A stretch of 64,000 bases of DNA from JAALLB01 sp017643495 (lineage in GTDB: Bacteria > Pseudomonadota > Alphaproteobacteria > Rhizobiales > Rhizobiaceae), in assembly GCA_965216105.1 (NCBI GenBank), contig OZ244147.1, positions 310,001-374,000 of the forward strand. Reading direction: 5' to 3'. Every line of letters begins with the position of its first letter. Position 1 is the first letter of the stretch. A program made the position numbers and the translations under genes. A model generated the notes under the pieces. The model did no database searches. It was not told the origin of the DNA and saw only the letters and a program-made list of their open reading frames with translations. Shown in pieces: positions 8,136 to 17,150 of this stretch.

Positions 8136-9175
8136 GACAGGTCCTCCAGAAGTTTGGCAAAACGAGTGGCTGATTCCTGCCAAGTAGGGAATCCGGGTCC
8201 TGCCTGGAGGCAACTCTGCGAATACCTGCTGCGCAGGTCATGATCGGTGATCATGCGCTCCATTGCTGCAGCGAGTTCGTCTGTATTGCCGGGTTCAACG
8301 AGCAAGCCACACTCATCAGGCACCGTTTCAGGTATTGCACCCGCGGTTGTGCCGATCACCGGAATGCCACGGACAATCGCTTCTGCATAAACCATTCCAT
8401 ATCCCTCATGCAGAGAAGGCAGCACGAAAATGTCTGCTGATAAATAGGCTTTTTCGATTTCTTCGGTGTCGACAGGACCGTGAAAGACAATCCGGTCGGC
8501 CAGTTCAAGATCGCGAATGCGGGTGTCTAGTTCCGTGAACAGGTTGTTGTCGGATGTTATGAGGCCAATGCAGTCAAGGCGCCAGTCCAGATGGCGAAGT
8601 TTTGCAAGTGCCTCAATCAGATAGCGATAACCTTTCCGCTCTATGACCGAGCCAATGCATAGCAGATTTGGTGTTCCATCCGTACTGCCTCTTGCCGGGT
8701 TGCTTCGTTCAACGCCTGGCAGAACGGTGTGGGTACGCTTTTCATCGAAAGCAAAAATTTCCCTGACTGCCCGCGCTGTAGCGGGACTTGGGGTTATGAC
8801 TCCTGAACAATGGGAAAGTCCTGATTTTTCACTGATTTTGAGTTGATTTGCGAGGCGGTCGGTCAACCCGTTTTCCAGGCAAAGCGGATGATGGATAAGG
8901 GCAATTACCGGCATCTTTCCCGATAATGCGGAAGCGAATTCGGGCATGGCCCCGCCAGCCAGACCGTCAATCACGGCAATGTCTCCGGTGAGTTCCGGCA
9001 CTCGTGCCAATGCCTTTGCCCGGTCTGTTTCATCAGGGAAAGGGAAATCTCCTTCCAGACTGACGAGCTTGACAGCAATGCCGGCAGCATTCCACTGCCG
9101 GAGAATTTCCCGGTCATACCGGTAACCACCGGTTGGCAGGTTGATATCACCTGGAACTATGAAAAGGATTTCCAT
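8132..9175 (-). CDS. GT4-family glycosyltransferase
   Basis: 347-residue GT-B fold glycosyltransferase. The C-terminal GT4 (Glycos_transf_1) domain contains GSVIERKGYRYL and the nucleotide-sugar motif SLHEGYGMVYAE with the two conserved glutamates spaced as in the family; the N-terminal domain carries the GGYRYD acceptor-side motif. No membrane segment, so cytosolic or peripheral. Third of four genes in the operon 10613-7344, 8 bp after the PTPS-like gene and overlapping the methyltransferase by 4 bp. Donor and acceptor are unknown. A pterin-like or other small acceptor would fit the neighbours, but this is inference. Confidence 0.88.
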   Translation of the reverse strand: MEILFIVPGDINLPTGGYRYDREILRQWNAAGIAVKLVSLEGDFPFPDETDRAKALARVPELTGDIAVIDGLAGGAMPEFASALSGKMPVIALIHHPLCLENGLTDRLANQLKISEKSGLSHCSGVITPSPATARAVREIFAFDEKRTHTVLPGVERSNPARGSTDGTPNLLCIGSVIERKGYRYLIEALAKLRHLDWRLDCIGLITSDNNLFTELDTRIRDLELADRIVFHGPVDTEEIEKAYLSADIFVLPSLHEGYGMVYAEAIVRGIPVIGTTAGAIPETVPDECGLLVEPGNTDELAAAMERMITDHDLRSRYSQSCLQAGPGFPTWQESATRFAKLLEDLS

Positions 9176-9183
9176 CCGGGTGA

Positions 9184-9582
9184 TCAGAGCTTGCCTTCAT
9201 ACCAGGCGCGGGCGACATGGCTTTCAGAAAGGGTTACCCGTATTGCTTCAAGTTCCTCCGGTTTGCGGCCAAGCCCGCCTTCACGTGCCGTTTTGGCAAG
9301 TACTTCAAAAATGTGCCTTGTCAGGAATTCTGTTGTGGTGTTCTCACCGGCAAATTGTGGCAATTCATCAAGGTTTGCATAATTGATCGGCTGCAATGCC
9401 GATTTCAGGGCTTCATGCGCTGCGCCAATGTCGATCACCACATTGTTTTCATCCAGAGTTTCGGAAATGAAACAGGCGTCAACGACGAATGTTGCACCAT
9501 GCATGGCTTGGGCAGGCCCGAAAAACTCTCCCTTGAAGGAATGGGCGATCATGATGTGGTCGCGAACTTCAACTGCGTGCAA
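9184..9582 (-). CDS. QueD/6-pyruvoyltetrahydropterin synthase homologue with degenerate active site
   Basis: 132-residue protein of the PTPS/QueD fold. It keeps the family frame (HxxF start, HGxxF, LDELPQF, ENTTTEF, SES near the end), but compared with E. coli QueD the catalytic Cys27 is Ala24, zinc ligand His33 is Ala30 (HGA in place of HGH), and the LDH pair Asp70/His71 is Asn67/Tyr68. Zinc ligands equivalent to His16 and His31 remain (His14, His28). It therefore should not do canonical 6-carboxytetrahydropterin chemistry. I chose the TTG at 9582 because AAGGGAG lies 8 bp before it and the product then starts like the family; an ATG at 9645 would overlap the dehydrogenase. Second gene of the four-gene operon. 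Confidence 0.85.
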   Translation of the reverse strand: MHAVEVRDHIMIAHSFKGEFFGPAQAMHGATFVVDACFISETLDENNVVIDIGAAHEALKSALQPINYANLDELPQFAGENTTTEFLTRHIFEVLAKTAREGGLGRKPEELEAIRVTLSESHVARAWYEGKL

Positions 9583-9611
9583 GTGACTTTCTCCCTTAAC
9601 CGGTTTTGTAT

Positions 9612-10613
9612 TCAGGTCGTATTCCTGTAGCGGACAAGCTGGCAAAGAACATCGGCCCTGTCAGCAAATATCCCGGGAAGATGGGTCGGCAGGTCCTCAA
9701 AATCAATTGCCGGTTCAAGCAATGCATCAAGTCTTGTGTCTTTCAGATATGCCAATGCCTGTTGCATGCGTTGCTGGTGGGAAACCCGGTTGCGGCGTGT
9801 GGCGCTGACGTGACCAACCTGACTTGAAATGATGCGAAGTCTTCCGGAATGGAAATTTCCACCCAGTTTCAAGTCTACGGAGCGCTCACCGTACCAGCTC
9901 ATTTCCACAATGGTTGCTTCAAAGGCGGCCAAATCCAGTGCCAGTTGCAAGCCTTCCTGGGAGGCACTGGTATTGAAAACCCGGTCCGGTTGCGGAAGGT
10001 TGCCTTTCGCGGCATCGGCCGTGGTCATGAACTCAAGTCCCAAATGCTCTGTCACTTTTTGTTTCAGGGGGTTGATATCAATCACGATTGGTCTGGTGCC
10101 CGTCATTCTTGCAATGATGAAGGCAGTCAGCAGACCAACGACACCTGCTCCAATGACACATGTATTGCCGCTATCGGGAAGCTCTGAATCCCAGACGGCA
10201 TTGAGTGCAGTTTCGGCATTTGCAGCAAGCACCGCACGGTGCAGCGCCAGACCATCTGGTATGGGATGACAAAAGCCGGTATCGGCAACAAAGAGATCCT
10301 GGTGCGGGTGCAGGCAGAATACCCGGTCACCCGGTGAATATCCCCCCGATTCAGGGCCCGTTGCCACTATTTCACCGATTGCTGCATAACCGTAAGAGAC
10401 AGGGTAGGTGAAGCTGCCTTGCTGATGGGGGCACCGCATTCGTTGATGTTCGCAAACAGGGACAAGGCCGTTAAACACGAGACTTTCTGTGCCCCGGCTG
10501 ATGCCGCTGTACAGTGTCTGTACGAGAACCTGCCCCCGTCCGGGTTGCTGGACAGTGCACTGCTCGAGAGTTGCCGTTCTGGCTGCTGTGTAGGTCAGTC
10601 GTTTAACGGTCAT
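9612..10613 (-). CDS. Medium-chain dehydrogenase, BchC-like, first gene of the PTPS-like operon
   Basis: 333-residue medium-chain dehydrogenase/reductase. The nucleotide-binding motif is GAGVVG at 155-160. The N-terminal segment YSGISRGTESLVFNG resembles BchC (bacteriochlorophyllide dehydrogenase), and where zinc alcohol dehydrogenases have a catalytic Cys this protein has Ser. No bacteriochlorophyll genes are nearby, so it is not BchC by context. ATG at 10613, with a palindrome (10619-10630) immediately upstream that could control the whole operon. The PTPS-like gene follows after 29 bp. Likely oxidises or reduces an alcohol or ketone on the operon's product. Confidence 0.82.
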   Translation of the reverse strand: MTVKRLTYTAARTATLEQCTVQQPGRGQVLVQTLYSGISRGTESLVFNGLVPVCEHQRMRCPHQQGSFTYPVSYGYAAIGEIVATGPESGGYSPGDRVFCLHPHQDLFVADTGFCHPIPDGLALHRAVLAANAETALNAVWDSELPDSGNTCVIGAGVVGLLTAFIIARMTGTRPIVIDINPLKQKVTEHLGLEFMTTADAAKGNLPQPDRVFNTSASQEGLQLALDLAAFEATIVEMSWYGERSVDLKLGGNFHSGRLRIISSQVGHVSATRRNRVSHQQRMQQALAYLKDTRLDALLEPAIDFEDLPTHLPGIFADRADVLCQLVRYRNTT

Positions 10614-10618
10614 TTGCT

Positions 10619-10630
10619 CACGTTAACGTG
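10619..10630. promoter_or_regulatory. Palindrome CACGTTAACGTG, candidate operator
   Basis: Perfect 12-bp palindrome six bases upstream of the ATG of the dehydrogenase (minus strand), in the divergent region shared with opgH. Such a site could be an operator overlapping the ribosome site or leader of the four-gene operon. No regulator gene is adjacent. Confidence 0.35.
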
Positions 10631-10778
10631 TAAATCCGTTTCTGGTTATTCAGACACAATTCATGTTGCCTTCAATATAGCAGTGAACCATATGAGCCGA
10701 ACTGCCTCAAATAAGCCCAAAAGGCTGGCAAGTGTCGCTTTGTCAATTGTAACAGTAAACAGCTTACAGGATTTTTAC

Positions 10779-12617
10779 ATGAGTATTCGTCAGCGCAGGA
10801 CAGTCTTTGGCGGTCTTGTCGGTATTTCCATCGTGTTGCTGCTGGCGATAATGGGCTACACATTTTCCGTAGATGGAATCAATTTTCCTGAAGCTGTCTT
10901 CATGACCTGTTTTGCGGTAACGCTTCCCTGGACCACGATAGGTTTCTGGAATGCTGTCGCAGGTTTTGTACTGATGCGTGGGTCGGATGATCCTGCTGGA
11001 CATGTATTTCCGCAAAGCCGGGAAATAACCGGTAGTGAACCAATTACCACATCGACGGCACTTGCCATGTGCATCCGCAACGAGGACGTGGACCAGGTTC
11101 ATCGGAATATCAGTGCCATAATGGCGCGTCTGTGTGCATCCGGTTATGCCGACCGGTTTCACGTATACATTCTGAGCGACAGTTACATGCCCGACATTGT
11201 TCGCGAGGAAGAAGCCGTTTTCGAACGGCTCCGGCTTGAATGGGCAGGGCGGATGCCGGTCACATATCGCCGTCGAGAGAGCAATCCCGGTTTCAAGGCA
11301 GGCAATATTCGTGATTTTTGTGAAAGATGGGGGCATCAGCATGACTTTATGCTGACACTGGATGCAGACAGTGTGATGGCCGGATCCAGCATCCTGAAAC
11401 TGGTTCGCATCATGCAGAAGCATGGCGAACTCGGTATTGTGCAAAGCCTTGCAGTCGGCTTGCCTTCAGCCAGTGCCTTTGCCCGTGTTTTCCAGTTCGG
11501 AATGCGAATGGGAATGCGCTCTTTCACACTTGGCAGTGCTTGGTGGCAGGCAGATTGCGGGCCCTATTGGGGGCATAATGCACTTATTCGCATGAAACCT
11601 TTCATGGAATACTGCCATTTACCAAAACTAGAGGGTAACGGACCGCTCTCGGGCTGGATACTCAGCCATGACCAGGTTGAGGCTGTCTACATGCGCCGGG
11701 CCGGCTATGAGTGCCGTGTGCTGGCTGAGGAAACCGGATCCTTCGAGGAAAACCCTCCGCACATACTGGAATTCATTCGCCGGGACCTGCGCTGGTGTCA
11801 TGGCAACATGCAGTATTTCCGGCTCCTGGCGGAACCCGGCCTTCGTTTCATGAGCCGCGTTCAGCTTCTTTTGGCCATCCTGATGTTTATCGGGGCGCCA
11901 GCTTGGATGTTGCTTGTCACCATAGGTACGACCGCTTTTGTATTTCCCGACATCATCTCGTTTTCGATGAAGCCACTTGGTTCTGCATATCTGCTTTTCG
12001 GTATTGTGATGACCATGGTTTTTGCTCCGAAAATTTCGTCCCTGCTTGACGTATTGCTGAATCCCCGCTCACGCAGGGAATTTGGAGGAGCCCCGGCAAT
12101 TATTCTGGGCGCTGCGGTGGAGGTGGTTTTCTCCATGATGCTTGCGCCGATCATGGCAGTCGCCAACACGATTTTTCTCGTAAAACTGTTTGTGTTCAGA
12201 AAGGCAAAAGGCTGGGTCCAGCAATCCCGTCATGCCCATTCACTGCCACTCCGAACAACAGCCATGCATTTGTGGCCCCAGACGCTCTTTGGACTTGTTG
12301 GCCTCACAGCTGTATTCAGCGTCGATAATTTTTCTTATGGCTGGTTCCTGTTCGCGGCCCCGGTTTTCATTGGCCCTGCTTTTGCCATTCCATTCGCGGT
12401 AAGCAGTTCCTTCACGCCACTTGGACGCTTTGCAGCGCGACACGGACTGTGGCAATTGCCGGAAGAGGAAATGCCCCCTGTGATTGTGCGTGCCCTTGAC
12501 CTGCCTGCCATCACGGCACGTGGTGAAGCCGAGCAATTCAACGAGGCTTACCGCCCGTTGAGTACCGAACAATTGATTGACATGGATCTCGAATTCGACA
12601 CAGTCAGGAGAGCCTAG
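10779..12617 (+). CDS. opgH: Glucans biosynthesis glucosyltransferase H
   Basis: 612-residue inner-membrane GT2 glucosyltransferase that polymerises UDP-glucose into the backbone of osmoregulated periplasmic glucans. Two N-terminal membrane segments, then a cytosolic GT2 domain with LTLDADSV (Asp195, Asp197) and the RRDLRW motif (334-339), then several membrane helices (about 350-570). ATG at 10779 follows ACAGGA; in-frame starts at 10692 and 10419 lack a ribosome site and the latter overlaps the divergent dehydrogenase. The N-terminus is shorter than in enterobacterial MdoH. opgG, its usual periplasmic partner, is not in the window. Divergent from the PTPS-like operon. Confidence 0.9.
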   Translation: MSIRQRRTVFGGLVGISIVLLLAIMGYTFSVDGINFPEAVFMTCFAVTLPWTTIGFWNAVAGFVLMRGSDDPAGHVFPQSREITGSEPITTSTALAMCIRNEDVDQVHRNISAIMARLCASGYADRFHVYILSDSYMPDIVREEEAVFERLRLEWAGRMPVTYRRRESNPGFKAGNIRDFCERWGHQHDFMLTLDADSVMAGSSILKLVRIMQKHGELGIVQSLAVGLPSASAFARVFQFGMRMGMRSFTLGSAWWQADCGPYWGHNALIRMKPFMEYCHLPKLEGNGPLSGWILSHDQVEAVYMRRAGYECRVLAEETGSFEENPPHILEFIRRDLRWCHGNMQYFRLLAEPGLRFMSRVQLLLAILMFIGAPAWMLLVTIGTTAFVFPDIISFSMKPLGSAYLLFGIVMTMVFAPKISSLLDVLLNPRSRREFGGAPAIILGAAVEVVFSMMLAPIMAVANTIFLVKLFVFRKAKGWVQQSRHAHSLPLRTTAMHLWPQTLFGLVGLTAVFSVDNFSYGWFLFAAPVFIGPAFAIPFAVSSSFTPLGRFAARHGLWQLPEEEMPPVIVRALDLPAITARGEAEQFNEAYRPLSTEQLIDMDLEFDTVRRA

Positions 12618-12738
12618 GGTGATGCGCATTTCAGCAAGGCCCGTTTAGTTCAAAATGGCTGTAGCGTGAACCTGACAACGCTCGAAAACAATTGGCAGCA
12701 ATCAACCGTTTGTTTTCACCGGTGCAATTGACCGTCTG

Positions 12739-13083
12739 TTATCGAACAGCAGGCAAGCCTGGCGCTATCTCTTCGCGCTTGTCATTAACTTGCTCATCCA
12801 GCCGTTCCTTTTCCTGCTTCAACTGGGTTGTTTCGAAGGATTTTTCCCTTAGCGCCTTCCGGTGTTTGCCCTGGCTGATCCAGGTAAGCGTGCTGCCAAG
12901 CAGCATGCCTGCAATGACTGCAAGGAACAAGAAGACAAAGAACGGCAGCGAAATCGAAATTGCAGGGGTCTCAAGGCTGGTCGGGTCCAGGCTCAAGGTT
13001 ACGCTTTGCCGGTTTGCAACAGAAAGCAGAACAAGAATGATGGCGATCGGAAGCAGTATCACCAGATTGGAAAATTTGCGCAT
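12739..13083 (-). CDS. LapA-domain (DUF1049) membrane protein
   Basis: 114-residue protein with two membrane helices (about 6-22 and 46-68) and a cytosolic coiled-coil tail (75-105, rich in Lys, Glu and Gln), the layout of the LapA/YciS family associated in enterobacteria with lipopolysaccharide assembly. Directly follows ihfB (28 bp gap), as is common in proteobacteria. Last gene of the minus-strand run from sppA. The 120 bp between its end and the opgH stop hold no obvious terminator. Confidence 0.8.
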   Translation of the reverse strand: MRKFSNLVILLPIAIILVLLSVANRQSVTLSLDPTSLETPAISISLPFFVFLFLAVIAGMLLGSTLTWISQGKHRKALREKSFETTQLKQEKERLDEQVNDKREEIAPGLPAVR

Positions 13084-13111
13084 CTCTATCTCCAGTTAAA
13101 AGCTGTTCCGC

Positions 13112-13390
13112 TTACCGGTTGAGGCGCTCACGCAATTCCTTGCCGGTCTTGAAAAACGGAACCCATTTTTCCTCGACACTAACCTTTTCACCGGTCTTTG
13201 GGTTCCTTGCAACGCGTGCCGGGCGGTTTTTAACCGAGAAGGCACCAAAACCGCGCAATTCGACCCGGTTTCCTTCCGCCAAGGCATGGGTAATCTCGTC
13301 AAGGATGGAATTGACGACATTTTCTACGTCGCGGTGATAAAGATGAGGGTTTTTGTCAGCAATCATTTGAACGAGTTCTGACTTGATCAT
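13112..13390 (-). CDS. ihfB: Integration host factor subunit beta
   Basis: 92-residue DNA-bending protein of the HU/IHF family. It pairs with IHF-alpha to bend DNA at recombination, replication and promoter sites. The IHF-beta features are visible: MIKSELVQMIA start, NRVELRGFGAFSVKNR, and the arm ARNPKTGEKVSVEEKWVPFFK with the conserved Pro that intercalates. Normal family length. Follows sppA by 21 bp and precedes lapA, a standard alphaproteobacterial order. Confidence 0.94.
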   Translation of the reverse strand: MIKSELVQMIADKNPHLYHRDVENVVNSILDEITHALAEGNRVELRGFGAFSVKNRPARVARNPKTGEKVSVEEKWVPFFKTGKELRERLNR

Positions 13391-13411
13391 GATTTTTCTC
13401 CCACCCGGGCT

Positions 13412-14404
13412 TTACCGGGGGCTCCCAACACTCGCGGAACCCTGCCAAATTGATACCAAACCGTCAAGCAATAGCCGCTCCCGAATTGCTTTCTCCATTG
13501 CTGCCGCTTCGGCAGGTTCGAGATTCAGGCCGATAATACGGGCAACACGATGCAGGGCGGCAGGATTGTCAAACAGGCTGTCGCCCGGACGTTTGGGCTT
13601 GTAGGTTACCGTTTTCAGTTCGGTATCAAGTCCTTTTTCCTTTTTAAGCCAGTCAACTGCAACGTCCTCTCCGCCAATGGCGTCGACAAGCCCGTTTTCC
13701 AGGCTCTGGCTGCCGGTGAAAATGCTGCCATCCGCAAGTTGCCGGACCTGAGCCTCGTTCATGTTCCGGCGTTCGACGACAATATCAACGAACCATTGAT
13801 AGGAATCCTGCACCAGCCGGTCAATCATCGCTACAGCTTCATCGCTGGTGGGCTGGAACGGGGATGGTTCAGCCTTGAGCTTGCCGGATTTTACAGCCTT
13901 GACCTCGACGCCGATCTTGTCGAGCAATTCGGACGCATCAGCATACTGAAACAGCACGCCGATAGAGCCCACAATGGAGGACCGGCGGGCAACGATGTGG
14001 TCAGTCGCAGAAGCAATCATGTATCCGGCAGATGCGGCCAGTGTGCCGACCGAGGTCACAACAGGCTTCTTTTCAGCCAATTCCCGTACAGCTTCGAAAA
14101 GGGCTTCTCCGCCAACAGTTGATCCGCCGGGTGAGGAAATGTTCAAGACAACGCCCTTCACCTTGTCATTCTTGCCGACTTTTTCCAGCAGTTTGAGCAT
14201 CGGTTTGTCATTTGTGATGACCCCACTGATCTCGATGCGGGCAATGTGATCCCGGCTGGCAGGGGAAAGCGCTGTTTCGCGCACCGCATAGCCAATAATG
14301 GCAAGCAGGCTTGTTCCCAGAATGATGAAAGTTGCAATTCGCCAGAAACTTACCTTGCGGCGAAGGCGGCGGCGATCGATGATCTCGTCGGCAGTGATGG
14401 ACAC
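13412..14404 (-). CDS. sppA: Signal peptide peptidase SppA, 36K type
   Basis: 330-residue membrane-anchored serine protease that degrades cleaved signal peptides. One N-terminal membrane helix (about 22-40), then an S49 domain with nucleophile Ser125 in TLAASAGYM and the general base Lys177 in KSGKLKAEPSPF, spaced 52 residues apart as in Bacillus SppA. Start chosen at GTG 14404, since GAGGA lies 7 bp upstream and the product then begins SITADEIIDRRRLRRK, as usual in the order; a TTG at 14461 would add 19 unlike residues. First of sppA-ihfB-lapA. Confidence 0.9.
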   Translation of the reverse strand: MSITADEIIDRRRLRRKVSFWRIATFIILGTSLLAIIGYAVRETALSPASRDHIARIEISGVITNDKPMLKLLEKVGKNDKVKGVVLNISSPGGSTVGGEALFEAVRELAEKKPVVTSVGTLAASAGYMIASATDHIVARRSSIVGSIGVLFQYADASELLDKIGVEVKAVKSGKLKAEPSPFQPTSDEAVAMIDRLVQDSYQWFVDIVVERRNMNEAQVRQLADGSIFTGSQSLENGLVDAIGGEDVAVDWLKKEKGLDTELKTVTYKPKRPGDSLFDNPAALHRVARIIGLNLEPAEAAAMEKAIRERLLLDGLVSIWQGSASVGSPR

Positions 14405-14466
14405 GAATGGATCCTCATTTTGAGTTTGAAAGAAACTATCAGTGACCTGCGGTTGCAGCAAGGCAA

Positions 14467-15954
14467 TTAGAGCGAATAGAGTTCGCCATATTTTGTTTTC
14501 AGATAGGTGATGAGCGGGTCGGCTGAAGCAGGCTTCCCGATTGCTTCACAGACCAGTTCGGGAGCAGCCAGCATACGGCCCTTGGAATGGATTTTCTCCC
14601 TCAACCAATCAAGTATCGGCCCTGTGTTGCCACTGGCTACAAGCTTGCCCAGATCGGGGACAGCCTTGTTGATTGCCTCATCAAGACAGGCTGAATAAAT
14701 ATTTCCGAGACTGTATGTCGGGAAATAGCCAAACAGGCCGACAGACCAGTGGATGTCTTGCAGGACACCCTTGTTCACATCTTCAACCCGCAACCCGAAA
14801 TATTGCGCAAACAGCGTGTTCCACGCCTCTTCAAGGCCTGCAGTTTCGAGCTTGCCGGCAATGAGATCGCGTTCAAGTTCAAATCTCATGAGAACATGCA
14901 GGTTGTAATGTACCTCGTCCGCTTCGGTTCGAATGAACCCAGGCTCGACGCGATTGACGGTTCGGTAGAAACTGTCTGCGTCAGCGGTTTCCATGTCCGG
15001 AAATGTGTTTTTCATTGCCGGAAAAAGCCACTCGGCAAAAGGCCGGGAACGGGCGATCTGGTTTTCCCACAGGCGGGATTGGCTTTCGTGAACGCCCATC
15101 GAACAATAATCGGCACCGGGAAGGAACGGGTTGGACAGGCCTTGCGAGTATAATGCATGGCCCACTTCGTGAATCGTCGAATAAAGGCAATCAAGGGGAT
15201 CCGATTCATCTATTCGCGTTGTAATGCGGCAATCATCGCCAGTGCCTGAACTGAAGGGGTGATTGGAAAGGTCAATGCGTCCGGCAGCAAAATCATAACC
15301 GAGTTTCTCTGCCACCTGGCGGGCCAGCGAAAGTTGACCTTGTCTTTCGTAATGACCTGCCAAGGCAGGTGGTTGTGGCTTCTCGCTGATTTGTTGCCGC
15401 AGGCTAACAAGTGGCTCGCGAAGGCTTTCCAGCAAGGGGACAAGGTCGGCGGTGCGGGCACCGGGTTCAAACTGGTCCAGCAGCGCGTCATATGGAGACA
15501 TCTCTCCGTTGGCCAGGTAAGCGGCTTCTTCGCGTTTCAGTGAGACAAGCTTGTCAAGAGCAGGAATAAAATGGGCAAACGAACGTTTTTGTCTTGCCTC
15601 GGCCCAGCACACCTGGCCGGCTGATGCTGCACGGGCTATTTCCTGTGCCAGGGCAGGGGGAATCCGGGTGGCTTGTTCATAGGCGCGCTGTGCCTGTGCA
15701 ACATTGGCCCGGTCCTTGTCGCCCAGTTTGTTCCAGTCGATTGCGCCTATCCATTCCGGTATGCGCGGGTCGCTTTTGTGGGCATGGATAACAGCCGCTA
15801 CAGCACCGGACTGTTCTGCCCGCTGCGCGGAACCCTTTGCAGGCATCATGGTTTCCTGGTCCCATGAAACGAGTGCGGAAACCTGTTCCAGTGCAGCAGT
15901 TTTCCTGAGATGGTCCAAAAGCAGCGGTAATGACATGGTGTCGCGTCCGTTCAT
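14467..15954 (-). CDS. Carboxypeptidase Taq, M32 family
   Basis: 495-residue cytosolic zinc metallocarboxypeptidase that removes C-terminal residues with broad specificity. The M32 hallmark HEVGH is present (about residue 263-267), as are the family segments SWDQETMMP near the start, GTGDDCRITTR, and HESQSRLWEN. Full family length. The first ATG (15954) has no clear ribosome site; an internal ATG at 15936 has a GGA about 10 bp upstream and is a fair alternative. Gap of 46 bp after the epimerase gene and 62 bp before sppA. Confidence 0.92.
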   Translation of the reverse strand: MNGRDTMSLPLLLDHLRKTAALEQVSALVSWDQETMMPAKGSAQRAEQSGAVAAVIHAHKSDPRIPEWIGAIDWNKLGDKDRANVAQAQRAYEQATRIPPALAQEIARAASAGQVCWAEARQKRSFAHFIPALDKLVSLKREEAAYLANGEMSPYDALLDQFEPGARTADLVPLLESLREPLVSLRQQISEKPQPPALAGHYERQGQLSLARQVAEKLGYDFAAGRIDLSNHPFSSGTGDDCRITTRIDESDPLDCLYSTIHEVGHALYSQGLSNPFLPGADYCSMGVHESQSRLWENQIARSRPFAEWLFPAMKNTFPDMETADADSFYRTVNRVEPGFIRTEADEVHYNLHVLMRFELERDLIAGKLETAGLEEAWNTLFAQYFGLRVEDVNKGVLQDIHWSVGLFGYFPTYSLGNIYSACLDEAINKAVPDLGKLVASGNTGPILDWLREKIHSKGRMLAAPELVCEAIGKPASADPLITYLKTKYGELYSL

Positions 15955-16000
15955 CAGGGTTTGTGGTCAGTTGGAAACTGTCCGGAAAATGACACTAACA

Positions 16001-16993
16001 TCAGGTCCGGATATCGAGATCATCTTCCATATAGGTTCTGATAATTTCTTCGAAACCCTCCTCTGCCGTGAAGCCAAGCCTTTTTGCCCTTTCTGCCGCA
16101 AAGTCTCTCGGCCAGCCCTCGACAATACGCATGATGTTCTCGTCAAACCCGGGCTTGATGTGCTTCACGATATCATCACCGGCCAGTTTGCGCAGCGCCT
16201 CGATCTGTTCTGCCACCGTGCATGAAACGCCGGGCAGGTTGAGGCTTAGCCGGTTTTCCAGAAGGCTGGTATCCAGCGTCATTGCATGAACAAGAAAACC
16301 TGCCGCAGCCCGGGGGGATGCAAGCCAGTGCCGAACCGTATCGGGTACCGGAAGAACTGCATCCATGCCGTTTAGCGGTTCACGAATGATACCGGAGAAA
16401 AAGGATGAGGCAGCCAGGTTCGGTTTGCCCGGCCTTACGCAAATTGTCGGCAAACGGATCGAGAAACCATCCAGATATCCCTTTCTGGAATAATCTGCGA
16501 CCAACAATTCGCCAACCACCTTTTGCGCGCCGTAGGAAGTTTGTGGAGTGCATAGAAAATCATCGGGAATTTGCTCGGGATATGGTGGTCCGAAAACGGC
16601 AATGGATGAAGTGAAGACGAGACGGGGTACGTAGGTTCCCCCGCTTTCAACATGTTCTGCCCTCAGTGCTTCCAGCAATTGCCAGGTGCCGTGACCGTTA
16701 ATGTCCCACCCTTTTTGAAAATCGTTTTCTGCCTCGCCGGAAACAATTGCAGCGAGATGAAATATGACGTCAGGGCGAAGGGAGGCAAGTTTCCGGGCTT
16801 CAGCCTGGTCGGCAAAGTTTCCTGTAAGTGCTCTGGTCTGAAGCCCATGGTCTTCGATGAACGCTGTCCGGGGTTCAACACGGTCGTGCAATATGACTTC
16901 AGTGACAGGATTTTTGCCGGAGTGGCTCTTGGCAAGTGCGGAATGCAGCTTTCCGCCGATCATGCCTGCACCACCGATTATCAGGACTTTCAT
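16001..16993 (-). CDS. denD: NAD-dependent epimerase/dehydratase, D-erythronate dehydrogenase-like
   Basis: 330-residue extended SDR with the NAD motif GGAGMIGG at 7-14 and a YGAQK active site. The sequence resembles DenD, which oxidises D-erythronate at C2 in a sugar-acid pathway, in its FHLAAIVSGEAE and HWLASPRAAAGFLVHA segments. The usual partners (DenC or OtnK kinase, OtnI isomerase) are absent, so the substrate stays open. The ATG at 16993 has GAGGT upstream; the frame is open to 17203 but that part runs into the tRNA terminator region and is not coding. Followed by the M32 carboxypeptidase. Confidence 0.82.
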   Translation of the reverse strand: MKVLIIGGAGMIGGKLHSALAKSHSGKNPVTEVILHDRVEPRTAFIEDHGLQTRALTGNFADQAEARKLASLRPDVIFHLAAIVSGEAENDFQKGWDINGHGTWQLLEALRAEHVESGGTYVPRLVFTSSIAVFGPPYPEQIPDDFLCTPQTSYGAQKVVGELLVADYSRKGYLDGFSIRLPTICVRPGKPNLAASSFFSGIIREPLNGMDAVLPVPDTVRHWLASPRAAAGFLVHAMTLDTSLLENRLSLNLPGVSCTVAEQIEALRKLAGDDIVKHIKPGFDENIMRIVEGWPRDFAAERAKRLGFTAEEGFEEIIRTYMEDDLDIRT

Positions 16994-17150
16994 ATGTTTA
17001 CCTCTTGCTGGCCTCCTGCTGGCCGGCCAATCTGGCACTGGCATTCCGCAATGTCCATCGGTTGTCTTGCATGTTTGCAGAAACATCAATTGTGCCCTTG
17101 CATGGGGCATCATCCACCGCAAGGCAGGAGAAAACGGGCATGTTTGTTCT

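Noticed and set aside
9583..9645. Longer PTPS-like start at the ATG 9645
   Set aside because: Overlaps the dehydrogenase and gives a leader unlike the family; the TTG at 9582 has AAGGGAG at the right spacing.
9612..10613. Calling the dehydrogenase BchC
   Set aside because: The N-terminal motif resembles BchC but no bacteriochlorophyll genes are nearby, and similar MDR proteins occur in non-phototrophs.
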